DNA from: Gemmatimonadota bacterium | GTDB taxonomy: Bacteria; 4572-55; J002 | Assembly: GCA_003697105.1 (NCBI GenBank) | Contig: RFFQ01000095.1 | Span: forward strand, 16,878-80,877 | Reading direction: 5' to 3' | Length of the DNA stretch: 64,000 bases | Part shown: positions 34,049-42,535 of the stretch, one piece after another | How positions within the stretch are numbered: the stretch's first letter is position 1 | Layout of the letters: each line of letters starts with the position of its first letter | Notes under the pieces: model-generated | What the model was told of the DNA's origin: nothing | The model's database searches: none | Seen by the model: the letters and a program-made list of their open reading frames with translations, nothing else | Translations under genes and position numbers: made by a program

Positions 34049-35056
34049 TTACCCGGTAATCGTCTCTTCTTTAATCGGACGGATCAGCTCGGTTAGTTGG
34101 ATCCCGATAGAACTCAACGCAATTACTCCCCATAAGGCGACCAGAAAACCGGTGATCACATGAGCAAAGGCGGTCACCGCGCCGACTAAGTTTTCATCGA
34201 GTCCTAAACTAACGCTAAAAATGAACAAAATCACCAGTTCGGCGCTACCAATCTGAGCCGGAGGACTCGGTAAAATGTAGGATAAGGTGACAAGCGTGTA
34301 ACCAAATAACGCGAGGGAAAACGCTAAATTATAGCCAAATGCTAAAAAGAGAATCTTAAAAAATAATGCTTCCAGAATAACGGCGCAAAACGTCAACACG
34401 ACGAGTAACAACCATTTGAGCGGCGTTTGGGTCATCAACCCGACTGCCACCACAAAACGATCAATAAAATCAAATATGTTGTCCTTAAATCGAGGTGGTA
34501 ACCAGAAAAATATCTTTTTCAATACGTCAATCACGAATTTCTCGTTTTTGACGGACAGGACTAAAATCGCAACCGCCGCCCACAGGATAATTACCAGAAT
34601 TCCACACAGGATCAGTAGTTCCGGGCGGACATGAACCGCTACAAAAGGCAACATCCCCCACACCAGTAAAATGGGCACTAAATCAAATGCCTTGTTAAGT
34701 AAAATCGTCGGGAGTGATTTTGAAATCGGTGTCTCTTTTAGCCGTTTCAAAAATACACTTTTGGCAACCTCACCCGCACGAATCGGGAGCAAATAATTGA
34801 TGAACATCCCACTGAAAAAGAGGCTGGCAGTCTCCAGATACGAAATGCGCTGAACCGATTGTAAGATGAGCCACCAGCGCCATATCCGAAATAAGTAGGC
34901 GCTGAAATAAAATAGACAGGCAGACGCGGCAAGCAACAAATTGATGCGTTTGAGATAGTAAGACATGGCGTCCATCTCGACAAAAAAGGCAAACCAGATG
35001 CCGATGAGCACCATTCCGACAATCAGCCCCAGCGCAAAACGATAATTGGCATTCAT
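34049..35056 (-). CDS. Flippase-like integral membrane protein (UPF0104/AglD/LPG-synthase TM domain)
   Basis: 335 residues, about eight membrane helices. The segments YFSAYLFRIWRWWLILQS, FINYLLPIRAGEVAKSVFLKR (the family signature with N-x-x-L-P-x-R-x-G-E) and PSPPAQIGSAELVILFIFSVSLGLDENLVGAVTAFAHVI are those of the lysylphosphatidylglycerol-synthetase transmembrane family, also called AglD/UPF0104. Members move or assemble lipid-linked groups in the inner membrane, for example in glycosylation. It precedes the methyltransferase and DUF2723 genes on the same strand, although a possible internal promoter lies between. Confidence 0.85.
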   Translation of the reverse strand: MNANYRFALGLIVGMVLIGIWFAFFVEMDAMSYYLKRINLLLAASACLFYFSAYLFRIWRWWLILQSVQRISYLETASLFFSGMFINYLLPIRAGEVAKSVFLKRLKETPISKSLPTILLNKAFDLVPILLVWGMLPFVAVHVRPELLILCGILVIILWAAVAILVLSVKNEKFVIDVLKKIFFWLPPRFKDNIFDFIDRFVVAVGLMTQTPLKWLLLVVLTFCAVILEALFFKILFLAFGYNLAFSLALFGYTLVTLSYILPSPPAQIGSAELVILFIFSVSLGLDENLVGAVTAFAHVITGFLVALWGVIALSSIGIQLTELIRPIKEETITG

Positions 35057-35177
35057 AAATTGTATCAGATCGGGTGGATAAAATGAGGTGATGCAGGTTG
35101 TTATTGATGTTTATTTGTATGTGTTGAAGTCGCCCGAAAGTAATATCCCTCTCTAAACCTGTCAACAAAAAAGAACT

Positions 35178-35202
35178 GGGTAGGGTCTTGTACCCCTACC
35201 CG
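35178..35202 (-). terminator. Second of two tandem terminators after the cyclase-like/TPR gene
   Basis: gggtaggg and the cccctaccc arm enclose a short loop. On the minus strand the stem is followed by AGTTCTTTTTTG. It lies about 90 bp after the stop of the upstream gene and directly before a TTGACA element (35160-35165) that may serve the flippase-like gene. Confidence 0.65.
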
Positions 35203-35216
35203 GAGTGGGTTCACAA

Positions 35217-35258
35217 GAAAAACCGGCAATTACCATCTTTTGGTAATTACCGGTTTTC
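35217..35258 (-). terminator. First of two tandem terminators after the cyclase-like/TPR gene
   Basis: aaaaccgg-c-aattacc pairs with ggtaatt-a-ccggtttt around a 7-nt loop (15 pairs with one mismatch). On the minus strand it runs into TTTTTCTTG. Confidence 0.75.
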
Positions 35259-35285
35259 CAAATAGTTGTTTGGTACACTAGAAAC

Positions 35286-37280
35286 TTAAAAGCGGAAGGG
35301 TCCCAACGCCTCCAAGACCTGTTTTTTTTGTTGATGTTGTCCCAGTTGGTCGAGTAATTTGAGATAGTTTTCGTAAATTGCGCGGCGAGTTTCGTCCTCA
35401 AAAAATGCGCGCTGATGCGCCTCCGACAGGGAACCCCAAACGCGATCCAATGCCTCACTTGCAAGCCGGTAATGTTCCACAGCTCGATCCAACTGTTCCT
35501 GTTGGGTGTAGATTTGAGCCATCGCCCCGTGGACTTGCCATTGGCTTAGCAACTCATCCTCCCGCATGATGTCTAAACAGTGCTGGTAATCTTGTAAAGC
35601 GGCGTCCAAATCTCCGCTTAAGTAATGATAACGCCCCCGGTTTTCCAAAAAACGGAAACGGTCTTCTTTATTTTCGGTAGATTCCAGTAACTCCTGTGCC
35701 TCCATAAAAAGTGCCTCTGCAGTTTCCATGTTGCCTTGCTCGGCATGCCAGCGACCCATGCAAGAGAATGTTTTTGCTTGCTCCAGTGGGTCCTCATTTG
35801 CCATGGCGATTTCCAACGAGGCGTCAAAATCCAAGCCGGCGGCTTCAAAATCACCCATGTACTGGTAGGTCACACCTTGATGGCGCAACGCAATGGCTTC
35901 TTGTTTCTGATCATCCAATTGCCGGACAACTTCCAAACCGCAATCCCAGTGAACCAAACTTTGCGTCCAATCTCCGATTTCATGGTACAACTGCGCTAAA
36001 GCAAAATAGACCTGCGCTAATGTCTCCATCGCATCCGGTTGGTAGGTGGCAATGCTCAAAATTTGCTGATAATAGGCAATGGCAGTTTCATATTGATCCT
36101 GCTGGCGAGCCACTTTTGCCGCCTGTTGCAACCGGTGAAAATCCTGTTCCAATTGGTTGGTGTCATCAAATAGAAAGCGGTACTGGGTTGCTTCTACTAC
36201 TTCCGGTGAAACGCGCACCACCCGATTGCCCAACGTGGAAATCTCATCCCGAACCCAATTTAAACCGCTGCCGGCAACACCAAACGTTTTCCGCCGTTCC
36301 GAACCGTATGTCCCCACAAATGAGCGGCAGGTATGCACCACGGCCCGTACTTCGGGAATATCGCGTAACTGATTGACCCAGTCGGAGGCTAAACTGACCA
36401 ATTCTGGCACGGCTTCGGTTGACCAACACGTCAATTCTACCTGACCCGTATGCACCGACAGGTGTTGTACATTCAATGTCAACTGGCGTGTTTTTGAAAG
36501 TATCTGATCGATTGTGGAGCGGAATGGGAGGGAGGGTTTCGCCGCGGTAAATCCACCTAAACTGAGCCGTAATAATGTGACCTTATCGATTTTATTTTCC
36601 CGTGGGGGCGGGGTAAATCGGGTCAAGGATTCGCTAAAAGGTGTGAGAGCTTTCAGTTCCGGGTACGTGAGGGGTTTCTTGCGCACGGTACGGTGCAGCC
36701 GTTGGACTGGCACCGTCCCGTTTTGGGAAGTACCGGTTTCGACACCGGGCACGTTTTCCAGAGCAGAGCGGAGTGCCACCAGTTGGCCGCCTTCTGCCCA
36801 GCGCACGGCTTGATAAGCCTCGTCAACAGGAGTTCCGGTAATCACAAGTTGGGAGGGGATGGTTTCATGTTGAACGACAATGGTTTCAATTTTGCCGGTA
36901 CTAACACCGGCGCGCACGGTAATTCCCGCTTGGAATTTCCGAAGAGCCCGTTTCAGGCGTAAACCGGCTTGAATGGCGCGCTTTACGGGGGTCGTGTGCC
37001 GCTCCCGGTATTGACGCGGGAAAAACGCGATAATCTCTGCCGTGTCAAAGTGGGGTACAACCCCGCCGTTGGTATGACAAATATGGATAATCTGGTTAAA
37101 AAATGGGTCTAGCGCGCTGGTGATTGTCTCCGCTTGCTGTTGCCGGTCAACCCAATCGCCCAGACCGGAAATGTGGATTACCAGAACTGCCGCCTCAAAT
37201 TGGTTATCCGTAATGCGTGATGTCGCCAGTAAGTCGGTGAGAACCGTATGCGGAACGTAAGGAAGAAGTTGATTCAGCAT
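35286..37280 (-). CDS. Protein with two degenerate adenylate-cyclase-like domains and C-terminal TPRs
   Basis: 664 residues from the ATG at 37280. Residues about 30-180 resemble a class III cyclase domain, but the first metal Asp of the usual FADISGFT is replaced (VIHISGLGDW, His36) and the second in GGxxxKFxGD is replaced (GGVVPHFDTAEI, Ala81). A second cyclase-like segment, about 230-370, includes VVHTCRSFVGTYGSERRKTFGVAGSGLNWVRDE, matching the GIHTG..VGN.GG..R..YTV.GD.VN region. About eight TPRs follow (residues 385-640). The layout is like soluble adenylate cyclase and its bacterial relatives, without the central AAA ATPase. Catalysis is unlikely; nucleotide sensing or a structural role is inferred. 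The gene has its own promoter and tandem terminators. Confidence 0.68.
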   Translation of the reverse strand: MLNQLLPYVPHTVLTDLLATSRITDNQFEAAVLVIHISGLGDWVDRQQQAETITSALDPFFNQIIHICHTNGGVVPHFDTAEIIAFFPRQYRERHTTPVKRAIQAGLRLKRALRKFQAGITVRAGVSTGKIETIVVQHETIPSQLVITGTPVDEAYQAVRWAEGGQLVALRSALENVPGVETGTSQNGTVPVQRLHRTVRKKPLTYPELKALTPFSESLTRFTPPPRENKIDKVTLLRLSLGGFTAAKPSLPFRSTIDQILSKTRQLTLNVQHLSVHTGQVELTCWSTEAVPELVSLASDWVNQLRDIPEVRAVVHTCRSFVGTYGSERRKTFGVAGSGLNWVRDEISTLGNRVVRVSPEVVEATQYRFLFDDTNQLEQDFHRLQQAAKVARQQDQYETAIAYYQQILSIATYQPDAMETLAQVYFALAQLYHEIGDWTQSLVHWDCGLEVVRQLDDQKQEAIALRHQGVTYQYMGDFEAAGLDFDASLEIAMANEDPLEQAKTFSCMGRWHAEQGNMETAEALFMEAQELLESTENKEDRFRFLENRGRYHYLSGDLDAALQDYQHCLDIMREDELLSQWQVHGAMAQIYTQQEQLDRAVEHYRLASEALDRVWGSLSEAHQRAFFEDETRRAIYENYLKLLDQLGQHQQKKQVLEALGPFRF

Positions 37281-37362
37281 GGATACCACTTTCGTTATGG
37301 ATTATATCAAAAAGATAGGCAATCAATACACTTCAAATACAAATTCTCCAACAGATGATTAA

Positions 37363-37392
37363 AGTCTAACCGAGAGTTGCACGGCTTGTCAA
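37363..37392 (-). promoter_or_regulatory. Promoter of the cyclase-like/TPR gene
   Basis: Minus strand: TTGACA (37387-37392), 18 bp, TAGACT (37363-37368), about 80 bp before the start codon and right after the end of the subtilase gene. Confidence 0.6.
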
Positions 37393-37405
37393 CAAAAAAA
37401 TCGGT

Positions 37406-39589
37406 TCAAGGTGTCCAGTTGCCGGTGACTTCTCCGTATAAAATCCCGGTAAAATCTTGATCCGGTTGATCGGCATCGAGTGGCAGATAATCGTACTGTG
37501 GCGGCTGGAAAGCCCAAGTACCGGTACGGGATTCACTTTCCAAGCCGATGGCGTACCGTGCAATCAGAGCGGCGTCATACGCTGTGACCTCGCCATCGCC
37601 ACTCACATCTGCCGCCAGTTGCTGGTGACCATCAAACTCGATCACGCCTATCGCAAATTGGGCGACGCGTGCCGCATCAAAGACCGAAATCCCATTTACA
37701 CCATCCGTTTTGGAGGGGACTAGCTGGTAATTTGCTGCGGGAATATCGTTTAATACAAATAGTCCGGTGGAGCGTGTAGTCCGCCGGTACAACGCCCCCA
37801 ACTGTAACCGGACATTGCTCAGCCGCTGTTGACCCTCGCGGTACAGTACCCGCCCATCGATTGTATAGCGCTCAATGGCTTGCCCGCTGATGATCAGGCT
37901 GTAATCCTGTGACCCACCGGCTAACTCGTTTTTGTGGCTCACGCGGATGGTGTATGTGCCGGCGATGGGAGTCGATAACCAAATTTGCTCGACATTATCA
38001 CGGATATTATCGCCCGTGATAGCGGGTGCAAGCGGGTTTTGGGGATCGAGTACCCACGGGTAAAAGGTTTCGCCTTCATATTCCACCCGTAGATCGAGGT
38101 CATTGACCAACATCCGGTCTGGGGGATTCAGTGCCGGTGCGACGGGTGTCCCGGGCGGGTCTGTCCAGCAAAGGGTGACCCGTAAAGGCTCTTCCCCGTT
38201 GCTTTCTAGGGTAAATTCATCCACGGTACCGTTGAGCAAACTCCACTCGTGGATGGATTCATGGGTCACATCGGTCGTGATTAAATAGCCTGCCCGTTGG
38301 GCGTTGAGTAAGCCCCAACCGAAGGCGTAATCGGGCCCGTCCGCTGTGCCGCACTCATCCGCCGTGTGGATTGCCAGTGCCTTCAGCGTTGCCGACCGCA
38401 TCGATGCCCCCTCATGGGTTTGTTGGTAGTGTTGTTGCAGGAGCGCCAACGTACCGCTGGCATTCGGCGCGGCGAGTGATGTGCCGCTTTTACTCCCATA
38501 ACTAAAATCGGATGCTGGCCCAGTGGTGTACAAATTGACACCATTCGCTACAAGGTCTGGCTTAATGCGTCCATCATCGGTGGGTCCGTAGCTACTGAAC
38601 CAACTCATCAGGACCGATTCCGGACCCGCATAATCGATGACATCCCGTACAGCCCCAACAGTTAGGATATTTTTCGCATTTTTCATGGAAGGCATACAAT
38701 CAAAGCCGAATTCACCCCCATCTCGGATACGGTAGCCGGTGGCGAGCACCCACTCCTGCTCTGCGGGATCAAAGACCCAGTGCGCGGTGGTGTCGGGATG
38801 CTCCGGACCCGCATCACTGCGGTGATTACTGGCAGAAATGACAATCAGGTAGAAAGGGGCATTATAGGCAATTTCATCCCAATCCCGCGCCCGCTCGCTG
38901 TAAAAACCGAATTTATAATCCTCTTCGGTACTGATCGAGAGGTCGCCGTGCCATGCCCAGAGCATATCCCCAAAATAATTCAGATACCATCCCGCGGCGA
39001 CCCCGTAAGAGTGGTTTGATACTAACATGCCGTCTGCCGCTTCTGCCGCCATTTCTGCCGCATCCGTGTTCCAGTCGTAGGAGATCATATCGGCTTGGTA
39101 CGCCATGCCGTGCGCTTGTTGGCGTATGCCGGCGGCGATCATCGTCCCGGCGACATAGGTGGCGTGTGGATCGGGTTCAAAGCCATCATCGCCGGCAGTG
39201 ATGCGCTCGCCAAATTCTCGGTGCGTGCGGCGCACAATGCCGCTGTCCCAAATGCCCACTTCCAACCCGGCACCACTGACCTCAAAATCACCTTCCCAGA
39301 GGTAATCCGTGCGGGTGGTAATGGCGGCATACCAGTTTTCGGTTTGGTAGTAAACCGGTACACCGTTTTGGATCGATTGAACTTCCGTGATGGTCTCATC
39401 GGGTAGGGTGAATCGCTTGACAAGGTGGGGTGGAATTTGAGCGCGATCCTGTTCCGCTTGCCGGCGAAATTTCTGCTCCAGTTGGTGCAATTGGACACGG
39501 TTGGTTGTGCGTTGGGGGGGTGTTTGGGCAACCAACAGACCCGGCAGTAGGAGCAGTAGGGTTGTTATGAGGAAACGACCGTTGAACAT
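37406..39589 (-). CDS. Secreted subtilisin-like serine protease (S8) with dockerin-like C-terminus
   Basis: 727 residues from the ATG at 39589 (AGAGG site five bases upstream; an ATG at 39601 is also possible). Signal peptide RFLITTLLLLLPGLLVAQ. The catalytic triad is Asp115 in GIWDSG, His142 in PHATYVAGT (usual HGTHVAGT with Gly and His changed to Ala and Tyr) and Ser371 in GTSLAAPNASG. A jelly-roll/PPC-like domain ends in GTYTIRVSHKNELAGGSQDYSLIISG. A carboxypeptidase-regulatory-like segment follows, then a type I dockerin-like pair (GISVFDAARVAQFAIG and DVSGDGEVTAYDAALIARYAIG). The end, ILYGEVTGNW, is a sorting-like tail. The protease is exported and may be anchored through dockerin-cohesin-like contacts; no cohesin is seen here. 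Confidence 0.85.
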   Translation of the reverse strand: MFNGRFLITTLLLLLPGLLVAQTPPQRTTNRVQLHQLEQKFRRQAEQDRAQIPPHLVKRFTLPDETITEVQSIQNGVPVYYQTENWYAAITTRTDYLWEGDFEVSGAGLEVGIWDSGIVRRTHREFGERITAGDDGFEPDPHATYVAGTMIAAGIRQQAHGMAYQADMISYDWNTDAAEMAAEAADGMLVSNHSYGVAAGWYLNYFGDMLWAWHGDLSISTEEDYKFGFYSERARDWDEIAYNAPFYLIVISASNHRSDAGPEHPDTTAHWVFDPAEQEWVLATGYRIRDGGEFGFDCMPSMKNAKNILTVGAVRDVIDYAGPESVLMSWFSSYGPTDDGRIKPDLVANGVNLYTTGPASDFSYGSKSGTSLAAPNASGTLALLQQHYQQTHEGASMRSATLKALAIHTADECGTADGPDYAFGWGLLNAQRAGYLITTDVTHESIHEWSLLNGTVDEFTLESNGEEPLRVTLCWTDPPGTPVAPALNPPDRMLVNDLDLRVEYEGETFYPWVLDPQNPLAPAITGDNIRDNVEQIWLSTPIAGTYTIRVSHKNELAGGSQDYSLIISGQAIERYTIDGRVLYREGQQRLSNVRLQLGALYRRTTRSTGLFVLNDIPAANYQLVPSKTDGVNGISVFDAARVAQFAIGVIEFDGHQQLAADVSGDGEVTAYDAALIARYAIGLESESRTGTWAFQPPQYDYLPLDADQPDQDFTGILYGEVTGNWTP

Positions 39590-39609
39590 GCGACCTCTCA
39601 TGATGTTGA

Positions 39610-40030
39610 CTATTGGTCAACCATTCTTTCAACCGCTTCAATGACTTCAGGGTTTATCTGGCAAAGATTGAGAATTATTTCCCCCCACTGAAGCGGATCA
39701 AGCTGATCGAGTAACTCTGTTATGGGGGGTTTCTCTGGAATTTGTTTCGGGTGATAGTGGTACTCCAACAAGGTTGCCACAATCTGTTTGCACCAGCCTC
39801 CCCAATCATACGGGCAGGTACAGGAGGCGAATTCAATGCCGGTATTATTGAAACCAATGGTTACGATATACGGTTGCTCATCCGACCCCTTGGACAAACG
39901 CTTGGAGGTGTTGGCCTCGTAATGTGGCGGAAAGTACCATACCGTTATAATAATACCGTTCGCCACGATTGTACGATTGCTCCGAGGAGTTTAGACGGAT
40001 GAGGTCTTGAAAAATCGTGGGAATGTTCAT
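39610..40030 (-). pseudogene. Frameshifted SWIM zinc-finger protein
   Basis: The natural start is the ATG at 40030, with an AAGGAG site. It reads MNIPTIFQDLIRLNSSEQSY, then RGERYYYNGMVLSATLRGQHLQAFVQG, the usual N-terminus of small SWIM proteins, and then meets a TGA. The remaining part (SDEQPYIVTIGFNNTGIEF, SCTCPYDWGGWCKQIVATLLEY and a helical tail) lies in another frame. Deleting one base from the C run at 39886-39889 restores a continuous VQGSDEQPY. The SWIM motif CxCxnCxH is also damaged: the last ligand is Gln (CKQ) instead of His. Two independent lesions suggest a decaying gene; the frameshift alone could be a sequencing error. SWIM domains bind DNA or proteins. Confidence 0.75.
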
Positions 40031-40044
40031 GATGAACTCCTTGA

Positions 40045-41595
40045 TTACAACGGAATATTTCCATGTTTTTTGGGTGGGTTGGTATCCCGTTTATTTTCCA
40101 GCATGTGCAAAGCCGTAATGAGTTTGGGGCGGGTATGGCGGGGATCGATTACCTCATCAATATAGCCCCGTGCCGCGGCAATATAAGGATTCGCAAATTT
40201 TTCGCGATATTCCGCCACTAACTCAGCTTTTTTGGCGGCGGGATCATCTGCCTCGGCTAACTCTCGCCGGAAAATGATATTCACCGCGCCATCGGGACCC
40301 ATCACGGCGATTTCCGCGGAGGGCCAGGCAAAGTTCATATCGCCGCGCACATGTTTGGAACTCATCACGTCATAAGCGCCGCCGTATGCCTTGCGTAGAA
40401 TCACTGTAATTTTGGGAACGGTGGCTTCGCAGTAGGCATACAAAAGTTTTGCTCCATGTTTGATAATACCACCGAACTCTTGAGTCGTGCCGGGCAAAAA
40501 GCCGGGCACATCCTCGAAGGTGACCAAAGGGATGTTGAAACAGTCGCAAAACCGGATAAACCGGGCTCCTTTTAAGCTGGAATCAATATCCAAACAGCCA
40601 GCTAATACGGCGGGTTGGTTGGCGACAACTCCCACCGGTTTGCCATCCAACCGGGCAAAGCCGACGACGATATTTTGGGCATATTCCGCATGAACTTCAA
40701 AAAATTCGCCGTCATCAACTACTCGTTCAATGACCTGCTTTACATCATAGGGTTTGTTGGGGTTATCGGGGACGATTTCCAGCAATTCTTTATCTTGCCG
40801 GTAGGGGTCATCGGTGGGCTCGATTGACGGGGGATCCTCCACGTTATTTTGCGGGATAAAACTGAGCAATGTTTTGATCTGCTGGATGCAGTCCAGTTCG
40901 TTGGCACAGGCAAAATGGGCAACTCCACTTTTGCTGGCATGGGTATGAGCGCCGCCGAGTTCTTCATGGGTAACTTCCTCATGCGTCACAGTCTTGACGA
41001 CTTCTGGTCCCGTGACAAACATGTAGCTGGTCTGATCTACCATGAAAATAAAATCCGTGATTGCTGGGGAATAGACCGCCCCACCGGCACACGGCCCCAT
41101 GATGGCGGAAATCTGGGGAATTACCCCGCTTGCCAACGTATTTTGCAGAAAAATATCGGCATAACCACCTAAACTGACCACACCTTCCTGAATTCGTGCA
41201 CCGCCGCTATCATTTAACCCGACAATCGGTGCGCCGTTTTTCATTGCCAGATGCATCACCTTAAGGATTTTTTCCGCATGCGCTTCACTCAGGGAACCCC
41301 CAAAAACGGTAAAATCCTGTGAAAATACATACGTCAATCGACCGTTGACCGTACCGTAACCGGTCACAACCCCATCCCCAAGAATCTTTTGCTTATCTAA
41401 ACCAAAATCAGACGAACGGTGGGTGACAAACATATCCAGTTCATTAAAACTGCCTTTGTCCAACAGTAGTTCGATCCGTTCTCTCGCGGTCAATTTCCCT
41501 TTTTCGTGCTGTTTCGCAATACGCTTTTCGCCACCACCCTTACGAGCTTCTGCTTTTCGCTGTTCCAAGTGTTTGAGTTTATCCTGCATCGACAT
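40045..41595 (-). CDS. Acyl-CoA (propionyl/methylmalonyl-CoA) carboxylase, carboxyltransferase beta subunit
   Basis: About 516 residues. [45 protein letters not shown] opens a crotonase-fold carboxyltransferase. The oxyanion-hole glycines are in [14 protein letters not shown] and in the second half at [11 protein letters not shown], and [14 protein letters not shown] is the acyl-CoA site. It resembles PccB and the MmdA subunit of decarboxylases. The enzyme moves a carboxyl group between biotin and propionyl- or acetyl-CoA. No biotin carboxylase or biotin carrier gene is nearby, so its partners are elsewhere. The start at 41595 is supported by a TATAAT promoter whose initiation site lies downstream of the longer frame's start. 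Confidence 0.92.
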   Translation of the reverse strand: MSMQDKLKHLEQRKAEARKGGGEKRIAKQHEKGKLTARERIELLLDKGSFNELDMFVTHRSSDFGLDKQKILGDGVVTGYGTVNGRLTYVFSQDFTVFGGSLSEAHAEKILKVMHLAMKNGAPIVGLNDSGGARIQEGVVSLGGYADIFLQNTLASGVIPQISAIMGPCAGGAVYSPAITDFIFMVDQTSYMFVTGPEVVKTVTHEEVTHEELGGAHTHASKSGVAHFACANELDCIQQIKTLLSFIPQNNVEDPPSIEPTDDPYRQDKELLEIVPDNPNKPYDVKQVIERVVDDGEFFEVHAEYAQNIVVGFARLDGKPVGVVANQPAVLAGCLDIDSSLKGARFIRFCDCFNIPLVTFEDVPGFLPGTTQEFGGIIKHGAKLLYAYCEATVPKITVILRKAYGGAYDVMSSKHVRGDMNFAWPSAEIAVMGPDGAVNIIFRRELAEADDPAAKKAELVAEYREKFANPYIAAARGYIDEVIDPRHTRPKLITALHMLENKRDTNPPKKHGNIPL

Positions 41596-41646
41596 AGTGT
41601 GAATTCTCCCTAAAAAGGACTCGTTCCAATTTGATTTAACGGTAAA

Positions 41647-41675
41647 ATTATAGCGGATCAATGCCGAACAGACAA
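41647..41675 (-). promoter_or_regulatory. Promoter of the acyl-CoA carboxylase gene
   Basis: Minus strand: TTGTCT (41670-41675), 17 bp, perfect TATAAT (41647-41652); leader about 45 nt. Confidence 0.7.
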
Positions 41676-41686
41676 GGATTTATTCA

Positions 41687-41715
41687 TTGCCAACCCAAAC
41701 AGAATCCCTTACCAT
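41687..41715 (+). promoter_or_regulatory. Possible promoter of the kynA-kynU pair
   Basis: TTGCCA (41687-41692), 17 bp, TACCAT (41710-41715), about 45 bp before the start codon. It stands back to back with the carboxylase promoter. Confidence 0.4.
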
Positions 41716-41762
41716 TTATTACCTTTAATAATTTTATCACTTCACATCAGAAAGGAGATATG

Positions 41763-42503
41763 ATGGATCGAGAATATTTTTACCAACTCATTGGGGGTGA
41801 GGGGAAGTTTGATTACGAAATCTATCTGAATACCCAACAACTGCTATCCTGCCAAAAAGATTATGACGAGTTGTGTAATGCTGATGAACTTCAATTTCAG
41901 ATTGTACACCAGTCTGAAGAGTTATGGATGAAATTGATCGCCTACACCCTGTTGGATATTGATGATTATTTGCAAGCCGGTAATACCATGCGGGTGTTGA
42001 CCCTTTTTCGCCGGGTTTATCTGATTCAAAAATTGATGATCCAACACCTCGAGATTTTAGAGACCATGTCGCCCAAAGAGTACCAAGAAATCCGGTTGCA
42101 TCTCGGGAATGGGAGTGGTCAGGAATCGCCCGGTTTCCGCACGTTGCTACGGATGTTTAAACCGTTGTGGCAATCATTCAAAACCACTTATTTGGATGCC
42201 AAAGGGCTTACGGTTGAAAAAATCTATGATTCCGAATACGATCGCGGGGAAGCCTACATGGTGGCGGAAGCTTTATTTGAGTTTGATTTGCTCTTTCAAA
42301 ATTTCCGCTATCACCATATCAAGTTGATCCACCGAACGATTGGTTTACACGCTAAGTCTCTGAAAGGCAAAGCGGTGGATATTCTAAATGATGGCTTAAA
42401 GATGCAATTTTTCCCGGAACTGTGGGCAATTCGCGGTGAAATGACCGATCGGTGGGGGGGTCAATATGGGGTGGTACGTGACTCCTTGAGTACCGGCCAT
42501 TAA
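41763..42503 (+). CDS. kynA: Tryptophan 2,3-dioxygenase
   Basis: 246 residues. Diagnostic segments are QFQIVHQSEELWMKLI (substrate-pocket His and Arg/Lys region), HLGNGSGQESPGFRTLLR (GSGxQS..FR) and FRYHHIKLIHRTIGLHAKSLKG, which carries the axial haem His. The enzyme opens the indole ring of tryptophan to N-formylkynurenine in the cytosol and works as a tetramer. The ATG at 41763 is chosen because the GGAG site is five bases upstream, whereas the ATG at 41760 would be only two. The kynureninase-like gene follows after 32 bp. No kynurenine formamidase is present in the window. Confidence 0.9.
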   Translation: MDREYFYQLIGGEGKFDYEIYLNTQQLLSCQKDYDELCNADELQFQIVHQSEELWMKLIAYTLLDIDDYLQAGNTMRVLTLFRRVYLIQKLMIQHLEILETMSPKEYQEIRLHLGNGSGQESPGFRTLLRMFKPLWQSFKTTYLDAKGLTVEKIYDSEYDRGEAYMVAEALFEFDLLFQNFRYHHIKLIHRTIGLHAKSLKGKAVDILNDGLKMQFFPELWAIRGEMTDRWGGQYGVVRDSLSTGH

Positions 42504-42535
42504 TTCCATGAACCTCAGGGAAAGAGAGTTTAAAC

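Noticed and set aside
41595-41661. Upstream start of the acyl-CoA carboxylase gene
   Set aside because: The extension overlaps the -10 element TATAAT and lies upstream of the expected start of transcription.
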